In this document: positions 13,901-24,600 of the stretch, piece after piece | How the letters are laid out: each line of letters begins with the position of its first letter | Position numbering within the stretch: the stretch's first letter is position 1 | NCBI RefSeq assembly: GCF_042242105.1 | Contig: NC_092013.1 | Coordinates: 11,649,618 to 11,713,617, forward strand | From: Pempheris klunzingeri | Taxonomy: Eukaryota > Chordata > Actinopteri > Acropomatiformes > Pempheridae | DNA length: 64,000 nucleotides | Direction of reading: 5' to 3' | Translations under genes and position numbers: made by a program | Notes under the pieces: model-generated | Database searches by the model: none | What the model was told of the DNA's origin: nothing | The model's input: the letters and a program-made list of their open reading frames with translations, nothing else

Positions 13901-14663
13901 GACTGATAAAAGTCAGGTTTATTGAAGTGTCTGCTGCATCGTAGGTTCCTCACCCTATGGAAGTGCAGTGGTGGAGAACTCTTTTAAAATGTTTTGCCTC
14001 TTCTGTCACACAGGTATACTGATTCCTTTGTGTGAATCTGGGACGTGCACTCTCAGGGAAGCCATCATCATCGGAAGTATACTCACAAAGTGCTCAATCC
14101 CTGTGCTCCACTCCAGGTAAGGTTTCCTTTCACTGACACGCACACACACACTCACACTCACACATACAAGCAGACAGATGTCAGCGTTAGATGGAGGATT
14201 CGGCCAATTGTGCTTGAAAGCTTTATATTGTGTGGTGCTGGAAAGTTAAGGTCAAGGTTGCATAACGTGGACGGTTGTATAACACGCACAATCTTTCTTG
14301 TCTTTCAGCGCTGCAATGCTTAAGTTGGCAGAGATGGAGTACAACGGCGCCAACAGCATTTTCCTGCGGCTCTTGCTAGACAAGAAATACGCCCTGCCTT
14401 TCCGTGTCCTAGATGCCTTGGTGGCTCACTTCCTGTCCTTCCGCAGAGAAGTACGAGTGCTTCCTGTGCTGTGGCATCAGAGTTTACTCACCCTGGCTCA
14501 GCGCTACAAGGCTGACCTGGCCTCCGAGCAGAAGACGGCACTGCTGGAGCTGCTCAAGATACAAACACACCCTCAGATCTCTGCAGAGATTCGCAGAGAA
14601 CTGCAAAATTCAGAGTCGAGGGATGTTGAAATTGGGCTCCCTGTTACGGTTGAAATGGACTGA
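4980..14663 (+). CDS. bysl: Bystin, 40S ribosome biogenesis factor
   Basis: Bystin (yeast Enp1) is needed for processing and export of the pre-40S ribosomal subunit, acting in nucleolus and cytoplasm. Seven exons join in frame: 4980-5244, 6126-6282, 6411-6549, 7470-7603, 7725-7885, 14014-14116 and 14309-14663. They give 437 residues, the human length. The bystin domain is clear: [87 protein letters not shown] and the closing [12 protein letters not shown]. The N-terminus is lysine-rich with eight glycines encoded by GGA. Intron 2 appears to use a GC donor. Intron 5 is 6.1 kb and holds an antisense LINE. The start is the first ATG in frame and matches the conserved MPK-type N-terminus. Confidence 0.97.
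5004..5028 (+). repeat. (GGA)8 microsatellite coding poly-glycine in bysl
   Basis: Eight perfect GGA triplets encode Gly 9-16 of bystin, right after the basic MPKVKKSK start. A perfect coding triplet repeat is likely to vary in length between individuals. The stretch lies in the poorly conserved N-terminal tail, so length changes are probably tolerated. Confidence 0.9.
6276..6290 (+). other. GC-AG splice donor of bysl intron 2
   Basis: The exon must end at 6282 (CCAGTGAG then GCAAGA) to join ACGGACGTT at 6411 and give NKNPPVRRTLAD, as in other bystins. The donor is therefore GC, with the AG|GCAAG context typical of U2-type GC-AG introns. The only nearby GT, in CCA|GTGAGG, would put exon 3 out of frame. 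Confidence 0.8.
7040..7225. repeat. Teleost interspersed repeat fragment in bysl intron 3
   Basis: The run with TGAGGTGCCCTCAAGCAAAG, CCCTTAACATTAGCTGCTTT and later GTGTGAATGTGTATAACTGT resembles the body of a common teleost short interspersed repeat (the 'gcaaggcacttaacccc' type). It is degenerate and has no coding capacity. Confidence 0.5.
9934..9948. repeat. Left copy of LINE target-site duplication
   Basis: TTTTAATGTATTTTT here is repeated exactly at 13230-13244, bracketing the LINE. This is the mark of target-primed reverse transcription. Confidence 0.85.
9949..13229 (-). mobile_element. 5'-truncated L1/Tx1-like LINE, inactive
   Basis: A non-LTR retrotransposon inserted antisense to bysl in intron 5. 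Reading leftwards on the minus strand: an apurinic-type endonuclease domain (13229-12448, with [15 protein letters not shown] and LSDHSSV), reverse transcriptase (about 12413-10896, with [49 protein letters not shown] and the catalytic YADD at about 11448-11459), then a C-terminal cysteine-rich segment ([19 protein letters not shown], about 10090-10150). The tail is A-rich (ATAAA-type) next to the left target duplication. The 5' end is cut within the endonuclease. Frame breaks near 12.43, 11.7, 10.88 and 10.50 kb show it cannot make a full ORF2. The clade is judged from overall pattern only. Confidence 0.9.
13230..13244. repeat. Right copy of LINE target-site duplication
   Basis: Exact 15-bp match to 9934-9948. 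It fixes the 5' junction of the truncated LINE at 13229/13230. Confidence 0.85.
13380..13710. repeat. Teleost interspersed repeat in bysl intron 5
   Basis: The segment from ACTTGGCTCCCTTTATG through CCACCGAAAACCCCC to the closing ATATGGGACCTTTAA resembles a noncoding repeat I know from many teleost introns by its 'aatatgggacctttaa' end. I cannot name the family and see no open frame. Confidence 0.45.
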
Positions 14664-15660
14664 GGATTCAGTCTGGTCTGGCACATCCTCCTCCTCTGTG
14701 ATGCAAATGATTCATGGTTCCTTAAGCATGAAGAAATCTTTGTTAAAACTAACTTCATTACTGTTTCTGTCCTGTGAAGGGACAGCTTCAAAGATCACAC
14801 AGTCTCAGCACATTGTCTCAGGAGCCATAATTCTGTTTTCTGCTTGGACAAGTTTGCACATTTAAAACTGCACATCACTAGTGATGTTGCTTGTCATGAT
14901 CTCTGATTGAGGGTTTTTACTGCAGTTGCAGTGCAGTGATTACTTAGGAATACAAAGACTGGTGTTCGTGTACATTTAATTAAGAAATGTTTTGTTTTGA
15001 AGCAGCAGTCTGGATTAAAAACAAACCAATTCTTTAAAAGTTGGTATGTGATCATGTGCTTCTTTTCATGTTATGTTTGCAGCTGTATTAACATACACAA
15101 GATGGATAGAAGTCTATTGGGTGTGAATTGTAATATGTTCAGACTAGTTATCCTGACATAGTTAGAAGTCACAGCCTTACCTGCCTTTGTTATCCTCTTA
15201 TAGGAAATACATTTTTTGAACACCCTATCAACACCCTCATTCACTGAGCACACATTTGTAATTTAGAATTTAAATAAATTCAGTGATATTAAACAATAGG
15301 CTAATAACAAAAATATTGAAATAATTGAATACCATAGTCAATACCTAGAAAAAGAAAATAAAGTTACTATTTTTAAGGCAACTCACCAACAACTCTTAAT
15401 AAGACTTGAGATAATTGTGGAACTTTAAAGTTATCCTTATAAAATTATCCTTCAATTCAAATGCAGCTTTCTGCCAAATTGGAAGAGAAACATCGGTTTC
15501 ACTGAAAACATGTTCCTGACTATCTGTAAAAATACATTTTATTATTCAGTGCACTGACTGACTCCTCTGAACTGTCTGTAAGTAAAGTTTGGCCAGAGAG
15601 CCAAACATTTTTCTGATAGACATTATAGATATTTGGTTAAAGGGCCATATTTGAATAATA
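14664..15660. other. bysl 3' UTR and intergenic sequence
   Basis: No gene is seen. Likely polyadenylation signals for bysl are AATAAA at 15273-15278 and at 15357-15362; which is used cannot be told. The rest is AT-rich single-copy-looking sequence. Confidence 0.5.
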
Positions 15661-15686
15661 GCATTAAGCTAGCTGCTTAACGCTAA

Positions 15687-15790
15687 ACAGCTAGCTTAAA
15701 GGATCCATGAGATTCTGTTTATCTAAACAAGTTTTAATGCCAGACTGATGGCACAACAGATCTCTTACAGGTGTGAGAAGCAGAAAAGGC
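15687..15790 (+). pseudogene. Degenerate partial copy of the ccnd3 5' region
   Basis: Two pieces of ccnd3 recur here in the same order. AACAGCTAGCTTAA followed by AAACAAGTTTTAATGC (about 15686-15741) matches the 5' leader at about 16556-16613. GGCACAACAGAT then CTCTTACAGGTGTG and AGCAGAAA (about 15750-15785) matches the intron 1 / exon 2 acceptor at about 16930-16972. The whole of exon 1 is missing between them. It looks like an old partial tandem duplication with an internal deletion. It encodes nothing. Confidence 0.7.
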
Positions 15791-15856
15791 CTTACCCTGC
15801 AGCCAGGGCACCTACCTGATCAACAATTGAAGCTCAGCACTGTTACAAGCTAAAAG

Positions 15857-16061
15857 CCAATCAGAGTGCTTTTGTCTTCCGACCAATCAGAGTGATTCTT
15901 TCTTTGGCCAATCAGAGTCAGCAAATCAGAGAGCCCCTTACTTTTGACCAATCTGAGAGCTTCTTTCTTTCAGCCGATCAGAGTAGTTCTTACTTACAGC
16001 CAAAGAGAAAGCCCCTTACTTTCGGCCAATCGGAGTGGTTCTTTCTTTTGGCCAATCAGAC
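15857..16061 (+). repeat. 26-bp minisatellite of CCAAT-box units upstream of ccnd3
   Basis: CCAATCAGAG-like cores recur at 15857, 15883, 15908, 15948, 15974 (CCGAT), 16000 (CCAAA), 16026 and 16052. Spacing is almost exactly 26 bp, apart from one short irregular unit near 15922. Spacers are pyrimidine-rich (TTCTTTCTTT). Five of the eight keep CCAAT, the NF-Y core. The array lies about 0.6-0.8 kb before the ccnd3 start codon. Confidence 0.85.
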
Positions 16062-16379
16062 CGCATCTTTCTTTTTCTTTATATAATCTATAGTTGGAGC
16101 ATAGTGCTGATGCTAGCTAGCACACTGTTAGTAGAGCAGGACTGAAGAGTAAAATATATCACTTGTGATTTGCTAACCTGAAGACTCAATGAGGTAAAAA
16201 CAGGTTTTGATAGGACACTTCTTTTCACTAAATGGAGTTAGATTCATCTTTTCTGGCGCTTTCCAGGTCAGGCGTAGTAGCTGTATGCTTGCCTGACATG
16301 ATGTCCTCAAGAAGTCATTAGTAAAGTAATTTAATTCAGGTGGTTTTCTGTTGACGTTGTTTTGTTCCGCTATTTTACA

Positions 16380-16634
16380 TTAAAGTCTACGGAGGATGTT
16401 TGTTTCCCCGGAGAGGAGCGGGGACGCGTTGCAGGCTGAAGTTCCCGGATGTGCCGATCTATTGAATGACGTTTTTAAACGAAGCAACGTGAACCGTCAC
16501 AGGACCGTTAGCTAGCTAATGTTGGCTAAGATAACACTGTGGGGGCGTATCGGCTAACAGCTAGCTTAACGGTCTCTTGATATTTTAATGTTTATCCAAA
16601 CAAGTTTTAATGCTACTATCTTTAACTTCGTCGA
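16380..16634 (+). promoter_or_regulatory. Proximal promoter and 5' leader of ccnd3
   Basis: A locally GC-rich stretch (GAGGAGCGGGGACGCGTTGC, about 16411-16430) is followed by GCTAGCTAAT and GGCTAACAGCTAGC words, then an AT-rich leader running into the start codon at 16635. The transcription start is not determined. Confidence 0.5.
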
Positions 16635-18926
16635 ATGGATCTTTGTGAAGATGGACAGCTTCAAAGTCGATCCTCAGGTACAAATGCCGGTGAGATGGGG
16701 CGTGGTGTGTTTGTGCGGGCGGGCATTGACCCCGCCATAGCCGGAGACCCCAGAGCCCTGCGCAACCTGACGGCCCTGGAGAAGAGCTGCCCGGTGTCTC
16801 CTTACTTTGGCAGAGTCCAGACGGACATCCAGCCACACATGCGGAGGATACTGGCAGTGTGGATGTTTCAGGTACCCAAAGCAGCCAGTTTGTCCCAGAC
16901 TGAGGGCCTATTTCTCATGGCGGCTGTGAGGCACAACAGATGGCTCTCTTACAGGTGTGTGAGGAGCAGAAATGTGAGGAGGAGGTGTTCCCGCTGGCCG
17001 TGTGTTACCTGGACTGTTACCTGAGCCGTTTTGCCATTGAAAGGACCAACCTGCAACTTTTAGGGGCTGTTTGCATGTTCCTGGCCTCCAAAATGAGAGA
17101 GACGGTCCCTCTGACTGCCACCAAGCTTTGTATCTACACAGACAACTCCATTTCAGTCTCAGACATCCGGGTAACTCCATTTTTATACAAAGTACACACT
17201 GTATTTGGGATAACACAAGTTTGAGGACTGTTAATCTGTCTAGAGTGGTTTAAGAGAAACACACACACACCCCATAATTAATTTAGACAACCCCACTAAT
17301 TTAAATACCATTGATCTATAATATAGGGTTTTGATGAATTATAAAGAAGAGCTCTGAAGCAGCCCTGCCAATCACCATGTGTATTAATCTATAATTAATT
17401 TCTATATAGTGTTGAGGCTTTCATGCAGTGGATGGTGGATTGGTTCAGAGGACTGTGTGTGTTGCAGCAGTGGGAGGTGGCCGTGGTGTCCAGGTTAGAC
17501 TGGTGTCTGGCCTCCGTGGTACCCTCCGACTTCCTGGAGCCAATCCTTCACTTTCTCCCATTTGTTCGGCCCAATCACCTTCCAGCCATGCGCAGACATG
17601 TTCACTCCTATATTGCTCTGGCAGCCACCGGTGAGTTACATAACAGAGTTTCCAACACATGAGAGGGGTTTTTTGTTTTTTGTATTTTTTAAGTAAAATA
17701 CAGCAGAAGATGATGTGCACTGGGAGTGGATAAAAACATGTTAAAAGGCATATTTTACCAAATTTGATCTTGTGTAAAATGATTTCTGTGCTTAATTATA
17801 ATAATACACCCTTTTTTTTGTTAATGAGCATTAAACTGTGAAATTAAATGACTTCCTAGGCAGTGAACAATGAACACAAAGCAGCCATAACTTTGATGTC
17901 GATGTGTCAGCAGTTCATTTTGGAGACAGAGAGCTGAGTTTGTGTAATCCTGTATTGTCTGCTGTGAAAGACCTGTGTCCGACTATTCAGCTGGCTGATT
18001 TCCCACGAATCTCTGCGATGCTGCCCGAGGCAACAGGTCACAGGGATACAGTCAGTTAGAGCTGGTTTTAAACGGACTGTGACATTACAGCCTGTAAAAT
18101 TAAGAAAAATCCTGGCTCCAGTAATTGTATCCCATTCAAAAAGGTGTCTGAGCCTGGATCGAATGGCTGGCTTTTTGGCTCTATGTTTCTCCTGCCTCAA
18201 GCAATCAGGACATTTTATCCGATTATCAGGTTTTGGGAAATGTCTGCTTTTGAGCACTTGCTTTTGTCTATCAGGGTGGGTCTACACTGGTGGCACCCGT
18301 CTAATTGTCTCCATCCAGCCTTTACTGACCGTTGCAATAGTGTAGAAGTACTTTAAGTGAGCCCCATTATTTTTAGAGTAAATAATCTGCCTCTCTTATC
18401 CTCAGACTGCAGGTTTTCAGTGTTCTTGCCCTCCTCTATTGCCTGCGCCTGTGTGAGCGTGGCCACACAGAGGCTCAAGTTAGTGGACACTGCCGTGGCC
18501 TCTGATTCGGTTATGAAGTTTTTAGCCAACCTTTTGGCCATTGATCTGGTAAGGGTAATGTTTAACTGACATTTTTAGATAAAAATCTCTTGACTTTGCC
18601 CTTCTGTCAACATTGAGTGGTGTGTTTGTGATCACAGCACCTCATGGCATTTAGCAGGAACCCTGATGAAATGTGTTATTGGTCAAAATTCATAGCACAA
18701 GTCTGCCCGTGTTCTTCTGATGAACTTAATGTTGTTTCTCCTTTAATCTGACCCCGAACAGAGCTCTGTCCTGCTCTGCTATGACGAGCTAAGGAGTGTG
18801 TTGGAGCTCAGCCTGCCCTCTTGTTTGCAGGCTGGTGTTTGCAGATCAGGAGCACACAGTTCAGAGATCAGCTCTGCCCCTGCTGACATTCAGGATGTCG
18901 TATTGACAACGGTGACATCAAACTAA
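16635..18926 (+). CDS. ccnd3: D-type cyclin, closest to cyclin D3
   Basis: D cyclins bind CDK4/6 and start phosphorylation of the retinoblastoma protein in G1. Five exons join in frame: 16635-16871, 16955-17170, 17468-17630, 18406-18548 and 18762-18926, giving 307 residues (D cyclins usually 290-295). The cyclin box is clear: [51 protein letters not shown] and KLCIYTD. The N-terminus (MDLCEDGQ) is longer than usual and lacks a proper LxCxE motif. At the C-terminus APADIQDV aligns with the TPTDVRDV-type degron of other D cyclins, so the regulated threonine is alanine. Exon 3 has a tandem CAGCAG acceptor. Assignment to D3 rests on the neighbouring bysl and med20 as in human; divergence is high, so another D-cyclin paralogue is possible. 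Confidence 0.88.
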
Positions 18927-21622
18927 AACACTCCTCCCTGCAATGAACGAATGAATTTTAAACTTACAGCCATGAAACAGAACAAGAGGCTTGTAGGTGA
19001 AATGTGTCTGCATGCCAAGTCTCCTCAATCTTAAATGTTCTTTGCACGTTAATTGTTTGAGAAATTCTCTGACATGCAGAGCAGCTACAGTCTGAGAAAT
19101 GACTCAGATTTTGTTTTAAATGTCCGTCCTGTTGCTGCTTGTTTTGAAGTAGTTTGAAATTGCTAAAGCAGCTTTGAAATATGATTCTGACTGTGCCTTT
19201 GATTGGCTATATGAACTTTTTGTGATATTGACATTGTAGTTGGATTGCACTGAATCTGAACCAAAATATTTGCACATTTTAAATGTAACATCCTCTATTT
19301 CTGTGTATTCATATATGTTTCGCATTTACATGGTTAATTGAAAACTGAATATTTATATTTGCATAGTTCTGATAAATCTGACCAGATGTTTCTGCACGGT
19401 TTCAACAATGCTGTTGAGCTATAATGTTTGTATGTAGGTCACTAACAACACTAGCCAGCACTTGAGTTCTTTGTTTTTTATTGATTTCCTCATCCCAGTC
19501 ACAGCAGCATGGCAGATCACAGTCATAGAAATGATAAGCCAGTCACTTTGGCAAACATCGTTTTGATTACTGCAAAGAAAGAAAAAAAAAAAGAGCCTGT
19601 ATACCTGCAACTTCTGAGACAACGTGAAGAGAGGGAAACAGTGGTGAAATGCCCAAATGCACATTATATTGTACAAAAAAAGGGAACCAAAACCATTTTA
19701 GACCTGTCTTCTCAAAGGCTGACTGCATTTTTTTTCTCTGTGTCACACTTCAATATTAAATGACAGGATGATGAACTTCCAGTTGAAATGAGGGAATTCC
19801 TTCTTTACTTTAGCACACATATAGGCTTTAAATTCCTGATGAGCCTCAGTGTGCCAAAAAAAACATAAATAACTGAGTTCCAGTTTCTGAGCAAAAATGT
19901 TGTGTAGCTTCTTTGTTCTACTTTGTGCAACGCTTGTCACAAGAACTCGATACTTGAATGACACCTTATGAATAAATTGTATGGTCATCAGGTTTCGATG
20001 CTCTGACAAAGTGCTGCTCCGGGCACTGACTCGATGTTCTAATTTAATGCAAAGAATGCAGATTCTATTGAGTGACTCCTGTGTGGCATGAAATGTATAC
20101 AGAAATGAACACAACATACTGATGCACCTTTCTCTGACCACCAGGAGGTATTTCATGAAGCCGGATTTGGAAATCAACCACATAACGATAAAAAGTGGAA
20201 GGAAAACTCATGTCAGACTTAATCGATGACCATCAGCATGCATGATTCTTGATTTCCACTTTTAAACCTGGAATATAAGTTTTGTTTTACCAGGATGGAG
20301 CATAAACGTCTAATCCAGCTTTGTGAAATCCAGTTCCACCCCAGGTGTCTGTAGACATTTCAAATTAAAATGTTCAATACATCCGAGCTCCATGACTGAT
20401 CTTGAAAATTCAGCTGAAAGGTTACACAGTGAGAGTGCGCCACGTTAAAGACAGCATGTATGGTAGTTGGCCAAGGGCTCGTAGTTCACTTTAAAAAAAC
20501 CCTGTTGCTGTCCAACGTGTGACCTTCAAAAACTGAAGTGCATTAATGAGCTCCACCTGCTCTGTGAAACTGCCACCTGCATACAATAACGCAACAGGAG
20601 TGAATGTGCTGTGCCTACGGTGACACACGTGCCCACGGTGACACACGTGCCCAGGTGGACTCGTGCATCAGCGTAGGCTTGGAGGCAGAAGCAGGTTCTA
20701 CTGGTTACTCTTGATATATCAAGATTATTCTTCAAGTCATTGTCCAAACTTAAAACAAGTCATTTTGGGCAAAAAAAAAAACAATAAAAATGTTTAAAAA
20801 CAGAGATGAAGTCACTGTTACAAACAAACATCCTCTTGGCACTTTTTTTAAATAAAGTCCAACATCAGCAAATTTGCTCTTTGGTATCCATGAAATGTCA
20901 TTTTGCTCACATCCTAACAGCTGTAGTGTACGGTAAAACAGCAAACTCATCCTAACATTGAGTCTGCGTGTTTCTGCTGTAATCCTAGATGAACATAAGG
21001 TTGATAAGCTACCACAAAGTTATTCAAGTCATAAATACTTTCTCAAACTGTCATGTTGACAATAAAATGACTTAAGATTTTGTGGCCTAAGCAATACTCA
21101 AACAGTCCCTGTGTGACTAAAACATTTTCTGGTAATTGTTACTGAGCAAAATGCTCTACAAACTGTTTTGACACTGAAGACCAGTGTTTTGGTTTCAGGG
21201 TGACGTTTTTGCATTAACTACACTTTAGATAGTAAGCTCTAATGTTGAAAATAGGAGCTTGTAACAGCAGCTCCCGCCTCCTGAGAATATTTTAAATGGA
21301 TCTTTTCAACTGCAGCAACGTTTATCATCATCATCTCTGTAAAATACTGTGCCATCTGGGTACTTTTAGCCTAGTTTACTCAAATTCAAATTACAAGCTG
21401 CTCCTGAACTCATTTATCAGTAGCCATCTGAAATACATGTTTAACAAGAAGCCTTTTTGGTAATGTGTAATTCCTGAAGTAAGCCAAAATGAATATATGA
21501 ATATCCCTACAGTGTGCTGGTAACGTCACATGACGCACTTTGGCCATCGTGTCTTCAGAAGTTTACAGTCATTTAAAAACTCTCAATGAAAAACTCAAGT
21601 GTCCTTAATTAGTTACAGGTTT
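18927..21622. other. Convergent 3' ends of ccnd3 and nuak2
   Basis: No coding region is supported. The stretch should hold both 3' UTRs, since ccnd3 runs right and nuak2 runs left. A plus-strand ATTAAA at 19755-19760 and AATAAA at 21061-21066 are candidate ccnd3 signals. A minus-strand AATAAA near 19475 could serve nuak2, in which case the transcripts would overlap. All of this is inference. Confidence 0.4.
20617..20652. repeat. Two perfect 18-bp tandem copies containing CACGTG
   Basis: ACGGTGACACACGTGCCC occurs twice head to tail. Each copy contains the E-box CACGTG. It lies between ccnd3 and nuak2, and no function can be assigned. Confidence 0.8.
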
Positions 21623-24600
21623 TCAGCTTGCTGTGGAGCCTCGTATGACCATGGCCTGTTTGTAAGCCTCTGTTACATTATCACAGTCTGTGATGGAGAA
21701 GGCACTGTCAGCCACTCCGGACTCGTAGCAGTTCCAGGGCCTCAGCGACCCATCCCCAAGAATCCCGTCCTCTTGGATGTCCAGCAGGTTGTCAGCAGAC
21801 ACGCACCCCCTCATGCTAGCCTTGGCTGGTTTACCCATTTGTGTCGGAGGCCCCACACGGTCCGGTAGATCCAGCTGGTCAAAGGACTCTGAGGACAGGA
21901 TGCTGTCCTCGCTAATTGCCCCACTTGGCCTCAACCTGGCGCTTCCGCAGGGTAAAGAAGCAGCCAGTTGGTCCAGAGAGCCAAACTCCTGCAGACCGCC
22001 TGAAGAGAACTTTCCGTTGTGCTTCAGGATGCCTTTTCTATAGGTTGGCGCTGAAGGGCACTCTTTAGTTTTTGGTGCCCAGCCAGAGTCACTGTTCTCA
22101 GGAGAGGAGGAGTAGTACCCTGACTCTTGTTCTGTGGGCTTCTTCAGGATACCTTTGCGAGGCAGCAGTGCAGCTGAGGGGGCATTGGTTGGTGCAGACA
22201 AACTCAAAAGGTTGTGTGGCTCCACTGAAACTACAGGAGGGGGTTCACTCATTGCCTTCTGCTTCACACTGTTGCGCCTCTTTAAAATACCCTTAGAGGG
22301 ACGACTGTCAGTGCTTGCCTCATGAATGGTCTGGGAGACATTGTTTTCCTTTCGTGACCTTCGCAGAGAACGCTGCCTGACTACATCCCCTCCACCACCC
22401 TGTGAGCGGAGCAGGCAGCGCATCTTGGAGCCGTTCTCCAGTAACGGCCTGGATGTACGGCGCAGCCAACTAGCGACGCCAGCCAGCCCAGCAGGGTGTG
22501 ATGTAGATGGGGAGGCTGGTGACGCGGCCTGATCTACTGGACTGCTCTTAGTCTCAGACAGTAAAGGCTGCTGGTAGCCCCAGTTGAGCCACCAGTGGCC
22601 TGCGATCTCCTCTATTGTGGCTCTTCGCTCAGGATTTACCATCAGCATCCAACGGATGAGCCCACATGCATCTGACAGAGAGCAACAGAAAGAAAACCTG
22701 TTAACCTCCGTGTTCAGTTACTATAAAATACAAAACAAAGTCTAAACATCAATAATATTTTCAGACCGTTTGATGAAAAGCTGAGCTTTAAGACTCACCT
22801 GAGGGGTTGTTGGGTTTACGGTAGTTCCCAGTGCTTATCTGCTGGACCAGTGTCTTGTGGTTGTGCCCATCAAATGGCATGGTGCCATGAACCATGGTGT
22901 ACAGCAGCACGCCGAGAGACCAAGTGTCCACCTCTGGCCCGCGGTAGGGCCGCCCATTAACAATCTCTGGGGAGGCATACAGAGGGCTGCCACAAAAGGT
23001 CTGAAGGTACTCATCACCGTGGTAAAGGTTTGACAGGCCAAAGTCTGCGATCTGTAAGAACAACAAGTAGACATCAAGTTGTGCAGAGTCAGATGTATCA
23101 TGTATCAGATTCCTGTAAGTTTTCCATATGCATCATTATCACTCATCAATTACTCATAACACTGACTAAATGCACTAGTCTGATTTCAGATCTTATTTCA
23201 GAGTGAATCACAATTTTATTTGTCATATGCACAAAAATTACAGTGAAGCTCTTACTGGCAATGAAATTCTCCATTCTCAGACTAAAACACAAGATCTAAT
23301 AAAATCTGTCATAAATATTCCATATGAAGGAGTCTTCACTGTATATGTCCTTTGTAATAACTACCATGTGCTGTCATTTATAACCCAGGCCAAATACAGT
23401 AAACAAAATGGAATATTTTCTTCAATGAGAAATAAACCCTGGTTGTGAATGGTTCAAGTGTGTGAATGTTCATCTTTAACATGCATACCTTCACGTTGCC
23501 GTTGCCATCTAGTAAAATATTCTCCAGTTTCAGGTCCCGGTGTACTATTCCATTCTAAGAGAAGGAAGATATCAGGTTATTATTATTTTTTTTTTTTATT
23601 TCAAATTTTTCCACACAGGCCCATATTATATAATAGGATTAGTTTTTACTGGGTCAGAACACATTCTTTTCCAAGAGAAGATTTTGTTTCTGGTGCGTCA
23701 GCTACGGCTCATTGTCCTCCACTCTGCAGGGGGGCATGCCTTTGACTCAAGCAGGGTTTGAATTTGTTTTGTTTTCAAAAATGCAGGTCAGATACTTCTT
23801 ACATATGGGCATTTCTAGTAGCAACAGATGCACTCTTTGTAGGTTGTGTCATGTGGAGTTAATTTATTGTTAAAAAGAAGAATCAACTGTGTGCTATACT
23901 TAGGAATTCATCACAGATTTAAAAGAAAAAAGAAAGAAAAAGGATTTAGATGGCCTTTGGCTGACTGCTTTCAATGTGGATAATAAAATGTTTTTAACCA
24001 CGTCAGCGCTCAGTAAAACTGAAATAAGACAGATGGTTAACACAGAATATGATGGGGCAATTCACTCTGTAAATACTGTCCAGCAAACATTCTTAAATCC
24101 TCTGCAAAGTGCTGAACAGCTACAATGAAAAATAGTGTGCAGTAAGTGCTTGCAATTACACAACTCTGGACTACGGGAACAACTGAGTGTGTGTGCGTGT
24201 GTGTCCTTCTGTTCCATCACACCCTCATTAGAGTGTGAGACCATGCATGTGTGTGTGTGTTGGCACTGCTGGCCTTTAGCCCTGGCGCTAGCTCTCCGCA
24301 GACCAACTGTTCAGTTCCCCCTGCCTGTTCAGATCAGCAGGCTGACAGTGAATAATGCCCATTATGTAACTTTGGGGGTGCCAATGTCCTGGAAAAACAC
24401 AAGTAGCGGAACAGCTAGTCTGAGTGGAGCTCTGCGTCATTAGGCTTGACGTAGCAGCCATGCGTGAAGAGGGCGAAGATACTTGACCACAGCTACAACT
24501 TTAATTTTTATGCTAGATGCGATGATGACACATGTAACGTTATGGCAAGTTCTGCAAAGTTATATTATCTGTGAAGAGCTTTATCTGTTCAGGATTAGGA

